Shown here piece after piece: positions 46,603 through 53,671 of a stretch of 54,913 bases of DNA (position 1 is its first letter; the number at the start of each line of letters is the position of its first letter). The DNA comes from a virus. The translations under genes were made by a program, and so were the position numbers. Under the pieces are notes generated by a model, which searched no databases, had not been told where the DNA came from, and saw only the letters and a program-made list of their open reading frames with translations. The DNA is taken from positions 1 through 54,913 of IMG/VR virus record IMGVR_UViG_3300021425_003774; one strand, written 5' to 3'.

Positions 46603-48640
46603 ACAATTAACCAAGTGGTGGACAGTCTTATTTACAATCGCAGGATTTGCTTCTTTAAGTATTATTAACCCAAATATAATTCAAAGTATAGAATACGCTT
46701 ATTATGATACCTTACAGCAAAATAAAGAAAAAGAAATTATTGAAGACATTGTACTCGTCAACATCGACGAAAAAGCAATCGCTGCCAAAGGTCAGTACCC
46801 TTGGCCTCGTGGTTCAATTGCTGATTATTTACGCGACGGTCCTGACGATAGCCTTTATGTTCTTAACGTAATATATTCTGAAGAAGATAGATTTGGGGAA
46901 GACAACTTACTTGCATTTGAAATGCAACAAAAGGCGGTGGTGTTGGCATCAGCACCATCACAACAAATAACCGGAGGAGTAGGCAACTTTGTTGGAGTTG
47001 CTACGTTTGGAGAACAAAATGAAAATTGGCTTTACTCGTTCCCAGGTTTATTATATCCTGTGGATCAAATTAGTAGTTGGGCTTTTGGTGTTGGGGCCAC
47101 TGTTAGCATACCTGACCAACCCACAGGAGTCGTGCGAAGGTCGCCGCTCGTTATACAAGCAGCCGGGAATTCCTACCCATCTCTCGCCCTCGATACCTTA
47201 CGTGTGTACACAGGAGAACCAAGCTACCAAATGAAGGTAGGCACCAATGGTGTTGAATGGGTAAGAATAGGAAAGCAAGATCCTATTACAACAAATAGCT
47301 TTTCTGAATTACCAATTGCGTTTTGGAATCAATTTGAACAAATAAGTATCACCGATCCTTTACCTAGTGGAAAGGTTCTTATCTTCGGAGTAACAGCCGA
47401 AGGTGTCTCTAATCCAGTTTCAACCCCAACGGGTGCAATGTATCCCCACGAAGTTCAAGCACATCTGATTCAGACCGTTCTTTCAGGAGTTGAAATAAAA
47501 ATTCCCGACTGGTCTGCAATATTTGAGCTTTTCTTTTTGGTGGTTGTATGTCTAGGAATCCTTGGAGCGGTCTATGGATTGCCCATAATTCCTGGGGTGA
47601 TAACATCTCTTCTTCTTGTCGGGTCCGGATACGGAGTAAGCTGGTGGCTTTGGAGCGACTCACTAACATTTGTTGACGCATCTTTGATTTCATTAGGTTC
47701 CTTAGTGGTGTTTGCACAATCATCGTTCAACAATTACTATTTAACATTTTTAGAAAAGCGGGCAATCATGAAACAGTTTGCCGGTTATTGCTCTCCAGAA
47801 GTTGTTACTATTTTACAACAAAATCCTTCTCTTGTCAAGGATGGAATGAAGAAAGATGTAAGTATTGTATTTAGTGATCTTCGAGGATTTACTCCATTAG
47901 GCGAAAGCTTCGGCGATGATGTTAGAGGGCTGACTACTTTGATGAATGGTTATATGGATGCTATTACACAACCTGTTCTAGATGCAAATGGAATGATCAT
48001 AAAGTATATTGGAGACGCAAGTATGCATATACATAATGCTCCAATGGAAGATAACGATCATGCAAAGACTGCAGTCCAAACTGGTATTAATATGTTAAGA
48101 GCGGTGGAAAAATTTAATGATAAGATTACAAAAGAAGGAAGGCCTCCAATTGGTATGGGGGCTGGGATTAACAGTGGCTTGGGTTATGTTGGTGAGATGG
48201 GTTCTACAAGTCGACATAGTTATGACATCCTTGGAGATTCTGTTTCAACAGCTGCACGAATTGAGTCTAAATGTAAAGAATATGGTTGCTTATTATTAGT
48301 TGGAGAAGAAACGGTTAGTAGATGTAATCCTGAAGAGTTTCTTTTCTTAAAGGTAGATGATCTTGCTGTGAAAGGAAAATCAGTAGGAGTTGGAATATAC
48401 ACAGTGTTGGACTTGGTAAAAGATAAATACAATAAACCAGCAGAAATGCATGAAGCGATGCATTCAAATTATCAAAAGCAAAACTTTGATAAGGCGATCA
48501 AAATATGTAATGACCTTATGGATTGCTTCGAAGGACAAATGCAAGGTTATTATAAAATGTGGATTGAGCGTTGTGAATATATGAAAACGCAAGATTTGCC
48601 AAAGGATTGGAATGGAGTTTTTATCGCGACCACTAAGTAG
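46595..48640 (+). CDS. CHASE2-domain class III adenylate cyclase
   Basis: A 681-residue protein. An N-terminal membrane helix (LFTIAGFASLSIINP) is followed by a periplasmic CHASE2 sensor (about 30-300: IVLVNIDEKAIAAKGQYPWPR, GAMYPHEVQAHLIQTVLSG), then about three membrane helices (310-400), then the cyclase domain (about 420-600). Active-site residues by spacing against mycobacterial Rv1625c: metal Asp428 (FSDLRGFT) and Asp474 (KYIGDAS), adenine-specifying Lys470 and Asp544, transition-state Arg555. The transition-state Asn is replaced by Ser551. The Lys/Asp pair points to ATP, so cAMP is the expected product if active. A helical C-terminal tail follows. Very unusual in a phage. Overlaps both neighbours. 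Confidence 0.9.
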   Translation: MLKQLTKWWTVLFTIAGFASLSIINPNIIQSIEYAYYDTLQQNKEKEIIEDIVLVNIDEKAIAAKGQYPWPRGSIADYLRDGPDDSLYVLNVIYSEEDRFGEDNLLAFEMQQKAVVLASAPSQQITGGVGNFVGVATFGEQNENWLYSFPGLLYPVDQISSWAFGVGATVSIPDQPTGVVRRSPLVIQAAGNSYPSLALDTLRVYTGEPSYQMKVGTNGVEWVRIGKQDPITTNSFSELPIAFWNQFEQISITDPLPSGKVLIFGVTAEGVSNPVSTPTGAMYPHEVQAHLIQTVLSGVEIKIPDWSAIFELFFLVVVCLGILGAVYGLPIIPGVITSLLLVGSGYGVSWWLWSDSLTFVDASLISLGSLVVFAQSSFNNYYLTFLEKRAIMKQFAGYCSPEVVTILQQNPSLVKDGMKKDVSIVFSDLRGFTPLGESFGDDVRGLTTLMNGYMDAITQPVLDANGMIIKYIGDASMHIHNAPMEDNDHAKTAVQTGINMLRAVEKFNDKITKEGRPPIGMGAGINSGLGYVGEMGSTSRHSYDILGDSVSTAARIESKCKEYGCLLLVGEETVSRCNPEEFLFLKVDDLAVKGKSVGVGIYTVLDLVKDKYNKPAEMHEAMHSNYQKQNFDKAIKICNDLMDCFEGQMQGYYKMWIERCEYMKTQDLPKDWNGVFIATTK

Positions 48641-49241
48641 TTTATTACTAGGATTGTTTTTATTAGCAGTTCCAGTAGAAGCATATGTTCCAAAAGACCC
48701 ATTTATTTCTGAACTCTCAGAAGCACGAAAAGAACTTATCAGAATGGGGCATACAGCTCCTTACAATGAATTAACAGTACGAAGAGTCGTTGTTGGTAAG
48801 GCAAGAATAATGCCGAATGGTGCAATCATTACATTACCTCATGGTCCTGATATGGTTCCCTCTTTTTACGCCTTACAATACGATCCAAAATGGCAAGTAA
48901 AAAAAGAACCTGATTATACAATATCTTATTGGTCCGACAGAGAAAAACGAATGATAGATATTTTATTTTTCTCTGCTCAAATACTTGATGTTTATTCAAC
49001 TTATCGTGGATTAAAATACGAATGTATCACTGAAGCAAATCCTTTATTACCTCAAGTACCTGACCTAACAGAATTAATAGGATTAAAACTTGTTGTCATT
49101 GGTGGATTTAAAAATTGGATTGAAGCCGATGAAAATTTTTGGTATGGGTGGAAGCTCGGAGCAGGAATGACAACAGGTATGGTTACAGTAAATAACTTTA
49201 GGCTTTTGAAAAAAGCACAAAAGCAATGTAGAAGAAGATAA
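48612..49241 (+). CDS. Secreted/membrane protein with DUF5658-like segment
   Basis: A 209-residue protein whose ATG overlaps the cyclase gene by 29 bases. The signal peptide is SLLLGLFLLAVPVEA (cleavage near residue 24). The C-terminal half has AQILDVYSTYRGLKYECITEANPLL, the D-x-x-ST/TT-x-x-GL-x-x-x-x-EANPLL pattern of DUF5658-type membrane proteins, and a second hydrophobic stretch (LIGLKLVVIGGF). It is probably anchored in the envelope. It is the last gene of the module; no plus-strand terminator with a T-run is visible behind it. Confidence 0.75.
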   Translation: MEFLSRPLSSLLLGLFLLAVPVEAYVPKDPFISELSEARKELIRMGHTAPYNELTVRRVVVGKARIMPNGAIITLPHGPDMVPSFYALQYDPKWQVKKEPDYTISYWSDREKRMIDILFFSAQILDVYSTYRGLKYECITEANPLLPQVPDLTELIGLKLVVIGGFKNWIEADENFWYGWKLGAGMTTGMVTVNNFRLLKKAQKQCRRR

Positions 49242-49265
49242 AAAAAGGTGGCCTTTCGACCACCT
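49241..49265 (-). terminator. Terminator of the 49.3-52.0 kb early operon
   Basis: On the minus strand GGTGGTC-GAAA-GGCCACC (seven pairs, GNRA tetraloop) is followed by six T. It marks the end of the leftward early operon, meeting the rightward curli module tail to tail. Confidence 0.85.
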
Positions 49266-49288
49266 CAACCGGTTGGATTGCACTCAGG

Positions 49289-49399
49289 TTATGCAATCGT
49301 ACTTATGCTGTAAACCGTCATTCCCATAAAAATAGAAATTAACAAACACTCGATACAGATTTCACTATTGAGGGCAATCCGTTTTACGAATGCTCTCAT
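49289..49399 (-). CDS. 36-residue predicted membrane peptide
   Basis: Short ORF MRAFVKRIALNSEICIECLL... with hydrophobic segment LLISIFMGMTVYSISTIA at the C-terminus. AGAGGAAGG precedes the ATG, and that site overlaps the stop of the 22-residue ORF upstream. The ORF ends 24 bases before the operon terminator. Plausible but too short to be sure. Confidence 0.45.
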   Translation of the reverse strand: MRAFVKRIALNSEICIECLLISIFMGMTVYSISTIA

Positions 49400-49408
49400 T
49401 TCCTTCCT

Positions 49409-49477
49409 CTAAATATTTTTAATATGCCGCCCAGGGTGCCAAGGTAATACCCAATACTTAAAGAATACTTTTAACAT
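49409..49477 (-). CDS. 22-residue possible peptide
   Basis: ORF MLKVFFKYWVLPWHPGRHIKNI, basic and aromatic, four bases after the stop of the 30-residue ORF. The ribosome site is weak. Included because it fills the gap between two better-supported tiny ORFs. Confidence 0.3.
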   Translation of the reverse strand: MLKVFFKYWVLPWHPGRHIKNI

Positions 49478-49481
49478 TTTT

Positions 49482-49574
49482 TTAAACACCAGGATTAACT
49501 CCCACTAAAGAAATCAAAAATATACTTACTAATGTAAATAATTCTAGTCCTTCTTTGATTTTTTCAAGCTTCAT
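49482..49574 (-). CDS. 30-residue predicted membrane peptide
   Basis: ORF MKLEKIKEGLELFTLVSIFL... ending LVGVNPGV: a charged start then one hydrophobic helix. There is no strong ribosome site (GGGTAAAAGT before the ATG). Tentative. Confidence 0.4.
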   Translation of the reverse strand: MKLEKIKEGLELFTLVSIFLISLVGVNPGV

Positions 49575-49665
49575 ACTTTTACCCGTTACGAAAAAAGATT
49601 TTTCTTTTCCCTATAAAAGTATATATAACCAGAATTGATAATCTATAATAAAAATATGATATATT

Positions 49666-49842
49666 TTACATGCTGTAAAAAATACCTTCTTCCTCTGCTA
49701 TACACTCATCATAAAACTTTTTAAGAGGTGCGTATTGATTACGAATCTGAACTGGCATTACACCACCAGAATCTATAACCCATTGTATTTCTCTTGCCAA
49801 TTTTCTTGCGAGTTGTATCTCCTTTAATATTCTTGCATCCAT
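49666..49842 (-). CDS. 58-residue early protein, unknown
   Basis: MDARILKEIQLARKLAREIQWVIDSGG and so on, ending CIAEEEGIFYSM. A basic helical first half with PVQIRNQYAPLKKFYDECIAEEE behind it. It starts six bases after the stop of the SnoaL-like gene in the same direction, so it belongs to the same operon. A stretch of about 90 AT-rich bases without a gene follows (49575-49665). Unknown function. Confidence 0.6.
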   Translation of the reverse strand: MDARILKEIQLARKLAREIQWVIDSGGVMPVQIRNQYAPLKKFYDECIAEEEGIFYSM

Positions 49843-49848
49843 AGTTGC

Positions 49849-50238
49849 CTATTGTTTGAACGCTGATATTGCTTTAATCTTAAGATCGTTAGTCAGCGTA
49901 ATTAAATCCACAACCTTAAGTGTTTCGTGATTTTCCGCGAAATCATTTGTTGGATCTGTTCCTTCAGTAATCACTTCAATAGTTAACAATGCACAAACAT
50001 TATTACCGTCAATAATGATCTCTTCAGGAATAGCGGTAATCCTTAATACAGAATTAAAGATTTGTTCATTAGCTCTACAGACAGGTAAAATACCTTCAGC
50101 AGATATATCCCAATCTGTCAAAGTAACATCTTTATCAAACATCTTTTCTAAGGTATCAATATCCTTATTACTAAATGCGTCAAAATATTTACGAATGACA
50201 TCTTCTCTTGTTGCAGATTCCATTAAGTACGCGCTCAC
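49849..50238 (-). CDS. SnoaL/NTF2-like protein (ketosteroid-isomerase fold)
   Basis: A 129-residue protein. GTG 50238 overlaps the upstream stop (GTGA) and has GGAG about 9 bases before it; ATG 50223 is the alternative. TREDVIRKYFDAFSNKDIDTLEKMFDKDVTLTDWD is the classic opening of SnoaL-like domains, and the following beta strands (IIIDGNNVCALLTIEV, LKVVDLITLTNDLKIKAISAFK) complete the cone-shaped NTF2 fold. The ligand is unknown. Such proteins are recurrent in marine phages. Confidence 0.82.
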   Translation of the reverse strand: MSAYLMESATREDVIRKYFDAFSNKDIDTLEKMFDKDVTLTDWDISAEGILPVCRANEQIFNSVLRITAIPEEIIIDGNNVCALLTIEVITEGTDPTNDFAENHETLKVVDLITLTNDLKIKAISAFKQ

Positions 50239-50549
50239 TTTTCATTTCTCCAATCTTTAACCCATTTAGAACCATCACGTTCAGCGTCTAAAAATACTGC
50301 ATTTGTAAATGCCATAGGTAATAGAACTCCGATATGAACAATGATACTTGTAATAGTAGAATAACCTAACCATCCCATATAGTAAGATGCAACAAATCCA
50401 AAGTACACCGACCACATAGTAAACAATACCAACATAAAGTAGGTTTGTAAACTTGGATCTGGAATAAACCTCAAAGGATTATACTTGGCATTCATTACAA
50501 GTCTCCAACTATCCACGACAAATAAAATTGTCTTTTTCAATATATTCAT
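50235..50549 (-). CDS. Small membrane protein, three or so helices, unknown
   Basis: A 104-residue protein starting MNILKKTILFVVDSWRLVMNAKYNPLRFIPDPSLQTYFMLVLFTMWSVYFGF. It has hydrophobic segments FMLVLFTMWSVYFGFVASYYMGW and IIVHIGVLLPMAFTNAVFL, with conserved-looking NPLRFIPDP and DAERDGSKW. An inner-membrane location is expected. Overlaps the SWIM gene by four bases and the SnoaL-like gene by four. Confidence 0.75.
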   Translation of the reverse strand: MNILKKTILFVVDSWRLVMNAKYNPLRFIPDPSLQTYFMLVLFTMWSVYFGFVASYYMGWLGYSTITSIIVHIGVLLPMAFTNAVFLDAERDGSKWVKDWRNEK

Positions 50550-50866
50550 GCTACACTCCTTACATGTTTACAATCGCCGCGGAACTGAAATCCTTTACAG
50601 TTGCATTTACCGTCCACGATATAATATGTATTCCCATTACTACCTTTCACAGGAATACCGCCGAGATTATCTTTTTCTTGATAATCTCCAACCTTTACAA
50701 ACTTGCGTCTTGATTTAGAAAACTGTTTGATTGGTGTCTTATACACCTTAAGATCTCCACCAACAGGTTGATATGCAACAAGTTGTGTTTGACCATTTAC
50801 ATGATAGAAACCATTATGACAGTTATAGTCTCCCCAATCAGTTACTTCTTTCAAGATCTCAATCAC
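50546..50866 (-). CDS. SWIM-type zinc-finger protein
   Basis: A 106-residue protein. The C-terminus CNCKGFQFRGDCKHVRSV has the CxC...CxH pattern of SWIM zinc fingers, preceded by a beta-rich part (GNTYYIVDGK). SWIM domains bind nucleic acid or protein. The first half (MIEILKEVTDWGDYNCHNGFYHVNG) is unassigned. It sits among small membrane protein genes in an early operon; a host-takeover or DNA-binding role is a guess. Confidence 0.8.
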   Translation of the reverse strand: MIEILKEVTDWGDYNCHNGFYHVNGQTQLVAYQPVGGDLKVYKTPIKQFSKSRRKFVKVGDYQEKDNLGGIPVKGSNGNTYYIVDGKCNCKGFQFRGDCKHVRSVA

Positions 50867-51066
50867 TTCATAAACTCCACTAGAAAATTATCACCTTTTT
50901 TATTGATGTAATCTGTTCCAAGCCAAATAACTTTAACTGTCCAATACCATGCAGTAAAAAGTATAACTGGAATAAAGACAAGTATTACCTTACCTACATA
51001 TTTCCAATCAGCAGCTGAAGCAACGGCATCTAGGCCGTCATTAAAATATTCAATTAATGGTTTCAT
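50863..51066 (-). CDS. 67-residue membrane protein, unknown
   Basis: MKPLIEYFNDGLDAVASAADWKYVGKVILVFIPVILFTAWYWTVKVIWLG: one strong membrane helix, with a charged C-terminal tail. Four-base overlaps (ATGA) with both neighbours support translation. Unknown function. Confidence 0.7.
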   Translation of the reverse strand: MKPLIEYFNDGLDAVASAADWKYVGKVILVFIPVILFTAWYWTVKVIWLGTDYINKKGDNFLVEFMK

Positions 51067-51269
51067 GTATTGTCTCCATCGAAATATTTTACTTTACTCT
51101 TATCAAATACTTTATGATAAGTCCTATTGAATAGTCCACCTTTTTCCCAAAGGAGTGGAAGCCTCTTTTTCTGATCTTTTTCGTTTGCCATGTGCAGTCC
51201 TAAGTATGTAAACAAAACTGCGAAAATCATAATGACGGCAATGAAAAGATTATTTACTAACGTCTCCAT
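51063..51269 (-). CDS. 68-residue membrane protein, unknown
   Basis: The start is ATG 51269 (GGTGA six bases upstream, TAATG overlap) instead of the in-frame ATG 51281. METLVNNLFIAVIMIFAVLFTYLGLHMANEKDQKKRLPLLWEKGG: an N-terminal membrane helix and a basic cytoplasmic-type tail. Unknown function. Confidence 0.7.
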   Translation of the reverse strand: METLVNNLFIAVIMIFAVLFTYLGLHMANEKDQKKRLPLLWEKGGLFNRTYHKVFDKSKVKYFDGDNT

Positions 51270-51499
51270 TATTTCACCCATACATGGTTATACTTTGAAG
51301 GATAATTTTCACAAGTGTAATTAAACCTTTCATCGTAATTGATTACTTTGACACATTCACCTGTTGAATGCGATATATGAACATCAGGAATTGATGCTAC
51401 TGAATTGGCAGCAAAGAGTCCGATACCTACTAAGATAACGAATCCTATTGCTCCTACAATAAAGTTTTCTAACTTTTTTAGTTCTTGGTCAAAATACAT
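51269..51499 (-). CDS. 76-residue envelope protein with paired cysteines, conserved in marine T4-like phages
   Basis: Membrane helix FIVGAIGFVILVGIGLFAANSVA, then an exported-type tail with HISHSTGECVKVINYDERFNYTCENYPSKYNHVWVK. The STGECVKV...YTCENxPxKYNHVWVK block is a pattern I remember from many cyanophage and pelagiphage genomes. Two cysteines probably form a disulfide in the periplasm. Function unknown. It overlaps the next gene by one base. Confidence 0.78.
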   Translation of the reverse strand: MYFDQELKKLENFIVGAIGFVILVGIGLFAANSVASIPDVHISHSTGECVKVINYDERFNYTCENYPSKYNHVWVK

Positions 51500-51996
51500 T
51501 ATGCTGCCTCCGTTAAATAAGTTTTAAGTTCAGTAGAAGATAGGATAAGATCATTATCCATAGTGAAGGAAGAAGAATAGAATTTCCTCTCCTGTCTTGG
51601 AAGCATAGTCCAAGTTTCAAATTTAGACTTAATCTCAGGCCTCATATAACCGAACTCACCATTCATAGTTCTCTTTTGAGCAATGAATCCATATTCGGCT
51701 TGAATGATATAAGTAGGAGTTTCCCACTCTTGAATGTGGTCCTCAAGTTTGAAGTCAGCATCATCGATGACTGACATGTCAAGAACGTACTCTTTTGAAG
51801 CATCGTTATAATACGTGACTAATGTCTCAAGCGTATCCCAGAAAGATGAAGATTGCGCTTGCTCAGCGGTCACATCCTCAACAATGTATGTATCACCACC
51901 CTTGAACTTCCAGTACGCATCAGCGCCTGTACCTAACGAGCCGTCCTCGTTCCAAGCATAGTTTTCACAATATTGAGTTTGAATAACGATTTTCAT
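51499..51996 (-). CDS. Conserved phage protein (IxTQYxENYA type), unknown function
   Basis: 165 residues from ATG 51996. That start is chosen because GGAAGGAA precedes it and because the longer frame begins at the -10 box of the promoter at 52026. Opening MKIVIQTQYCENYAWNEDGSLGTGADAYWKFKGGDTYIVEDV is a conserved block in T4-like and other phages. No catalytic motif is known to me. First gene of an operon of about eleven genes ending at the terminator near 49241. Confidence 0.8.
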   Translation of the reverse strand: MKIVIQTQYCENYAWNEDGSLGTGADAYWKFKGGDTYIVEDVTAEQAQSSSFWDTLETLVTYYNDASKEYVLDMSVIDDADFKLEDHIQEWETPTYIIQAEYGFIAQKRTMNGEFGYMRPEIKSKFETWTMLPRQERKFYSSSFTMDNDLILSSTELKTYLTEAA

Positions 51997-52025
51997 AATT
52001 CCTTCCTTTTCCAATTTATAGAACA

Positions 52026-52054
52026 ATTATACTCTATATCATAATGAATGTCAA
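52026..52054 (-). promoter_or_regulatory. Consensus sigma-70 early promoter
   Basis: TTGACA (52049-52054), 17-base spacer, TATAAT (52026-52031); 30 bases from the -10 edge to the ATG at 51996. Confidence 0.9.
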
Positions 52055-52093
52055 TAGTTTTTATGAAAATAAACTAACTTTTTTCACCATTGA

Positions 52094-53110
52094 TTAGATC
52101 TTTACTGAATCTGTATCAATGTCGGCCATAAATCCTTCTGGATTCACATTACCGAGGACTATTTCGTTCTTCAGGTAATCTATCGTATCGTAAATAGCAT
52201 CCTGTATCGTCTTCTCAGGGACCCATCCTAATTCGTTTGCCTTATCAATATTGGCAAAAATTGTATGAGCTTCTCCATTGATCTCTGGCATCATATCGTA
52301 TTCCAAAGCATCTACTGAGATTTCGTCTTTCAAATAGTCGAAGATGATCTCCGATATTTCGTATAGAGAATGACTTTGATTCATACCTAAGTTATATGTC
52401 TGATTAATAGTTCTTTCATCAGTTAGGCATTGTAGGTGGAACTTATTTACGTCATCGACATGAATAAAATCTCGTCTACGTGTACCGTCTCCAAATATGA
52501 TTGGATTATTACCACCTAATAGTCTAAGTGCAACTCCTGCGAATAGAGGAGGTACAGTTCTCTTATAGTCTTGAATCGGTCCTGCGATATTAAAATACCT
52601 TAGAGCAGTATACTTCAATCCTCTTGTCCTTGCATAACTATCTGCTATCAAAGCAACTGCTGCTTTTGAAGCTGCATAGAATGTTGTAGGATCTGATTGA
52701 GATTCTTCGTAACCGGTCTCAGGTAGTTCAACATTTTCATATACGGCTGATGTCTCTGAAAAGATAACTCTGTCACATCCACACTCAAGTGCTGCATTAA
52801 ATACATTAATAGAACCAATGATATTGTTCTCTGCTGCAAGTTTAGGATTATTATGACAGTCGTAAATAGATACTAAACCACCAAAGTGAAATACCACATC
52901 AGGCTTTTCAATACGCATGATATTTGTAATATCGTATGTGTCACGAATATCTGCTTTGTAGAATTTACTTGCTTGGTCATGAAACTCATCAACATATACC
53001 GATTGAGCAAGATTATCAACTAAGACAACTTCATGCCCGTTTGCATTAAGCATAGGAAGTAAATTAGTACCTACGAATCCTGTGCCACCCGTAATAAGAA
53101 TTTTACTCAT
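52094..53110 (-). CDS. NAD-dependent sugar-nucleotide epimerase/dehydratase
   Basis: A 338-residue short-chain dehydrogenase-type enzyme. GGTGFVGTNLL (residues 8-18) is the NAD-binding GxxGxxG loop. FSETSAVYE and FYAASKAA hold the catalytic Ser/Thr and YxxxK residues. RYFNIAGP and RRRDFIHVDDV are the substrate-side motifs of the UDP-glucose 4-epimerase/dTDP-glucose-dehydratase group. Probably converts a UDP- or GDP-sugar for the phage glycan cluster or the host envelope. Early strand; overlaps the 39-residue gene upstream. Which sugar is unknown. Confidence 0.9.
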   Translation of the reverse strand: MSKILITGGTGFVGTNLLPMLNANGHEVVLVDNLAQSVYVDEFHDQASKFYKADIRDTYDITNIMRIEKPDVVFHFGGLVSIYDCHNNPKLAAENNIIGSINVFNAALECGCDRVIFSETSAVYENVELPETGYEESQSDPTTFYAASKAAVALIADSYARTRGLKYTALRYFNIAGPIQDYKRTVPPLFAGVALRLLGGNNPIIFGDGTRRRDFIHVDDVNKFHLQCLTDERTINQTYNLGMNQSHSLYEISEIIFDYLKDEISVDALEYDMMPEINGEAHTIFANIDKANELGWVPEKTIQDAIYDTIDYLKNEIVLGNVNPEGFMADIDTDSVKI

Positions 53111-53222
53111 CGTCCATTACCTCGGTTGCTTTTTCTTTAATTTTTTCTACGATCTCAATGAGCTGCTCAATTTCAGATGCATCTCTATCGGTATCAAGTT
53201 CTACTTCAATTTTAATCTTCAT
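53103..53222 (-). CDS. 39-residue acidic helical protein
   Basis: ORF MKIKIEVELDTDRDASEIEQ... ending EKATEVMDDE. AGGAAGATAT precedes the ATG. It overlaps the gene before it by four bases and the epimerase by eight, so it is well embedded in the operon. A beta strand then a coiled-coil helix. Unknown function. Confidence 0.65.
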   Translation of the reverse strand: MKIKIEVELDTDRDASEIEQLIEIVEKIKEKATEVMDDE

Positions 53223-53572
53223 GATATCTTCCTATCCTTCCACATTGAATCTGATAGGTATCTATGAATATAGACATCGACAGCTCCAGCATTTTCCATT
53301 CCACCAATCACATCTCCGTGGTATGTATAACCTCTGAGTTGACCTGTTCTATGGTGTCTTATTTTATTGATTGGCTTTCTGCCTTTCAAAGATGTTCTGT
53401 ACCTAAGAGGATATCCTCTTGCGTCCCTTGCATCGTAATACTTAAGATCTTTATTAACTTGCTTAACAAGACTCTTAATAGTTTCTACCTCAAGCATATC
53501 ACCTGCACATTGCGTACTAAATGTTCCTACATAGGCATCTGTTCTCACTTTTCCGTTTTTATCAAATTTCAT
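53219..53572 (-). CDS. 117-residue early protein, unknown
   Basis: Starts MKFDKNGKVRTDAYVGTFSTQCAGDMLEVETIKSLVKQVNKDLKYYDARD. Basic middle (RYRTSLKGRKPINKIRHHRTGQLRGY) could bind nucleic acid. GGAG precedes the ATG, and the promoter at 53604 is at the standard distance. No recognised family. Confidence 0.72.
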   Translation of the reverse strand: MKFDKNGKVRTDAYVGTFSTQCAGDMLEVETIKSLVKQVNKDLKYYDARDARGYPLRYRTSLKGRKPINKIRHHRTGQLRGYTYHGDVIGGMENAGAVDVYIHRYLSDSMWKDRKIS

Positions 53573-53603
53573 AATAACTCCAATTATTTTAATTTATACA
53601 GCT

Positions 53604-53632
53604 ATTATACAATAGTTCTTTATGAATGTCAA
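53604..53632 (-). promoter_or_regulatory. Consensus sigma-70 early promoter
   Basis: TTGACA (53627-53632), 17-base spacer, TATAAT (53604-53609). One base different over 32 from the promoters at 36350 and 38542. 32 bases from the -10 edge to the ATG at 53572. Confidence 0.9.
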
Positions 53633-53671
53633 TAGCTGTGATAAATTAAAATCCATGAAAGTGGAAGCTGC

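Noticed and set aside
49575-49665. Promoter in the AT-rich gap of the early operon
   Set aside because: TATA-like words are present but no -35 match at a 17-base distance on the minus strand; no specific site can be supported.
52026-53632. Insertion-sequence or transposon origin of the repeated promoter blocks
   Set aside because: No transposase, terminal inverted repeats or target duplications accompany them; only the promoter-sized block is repeated.
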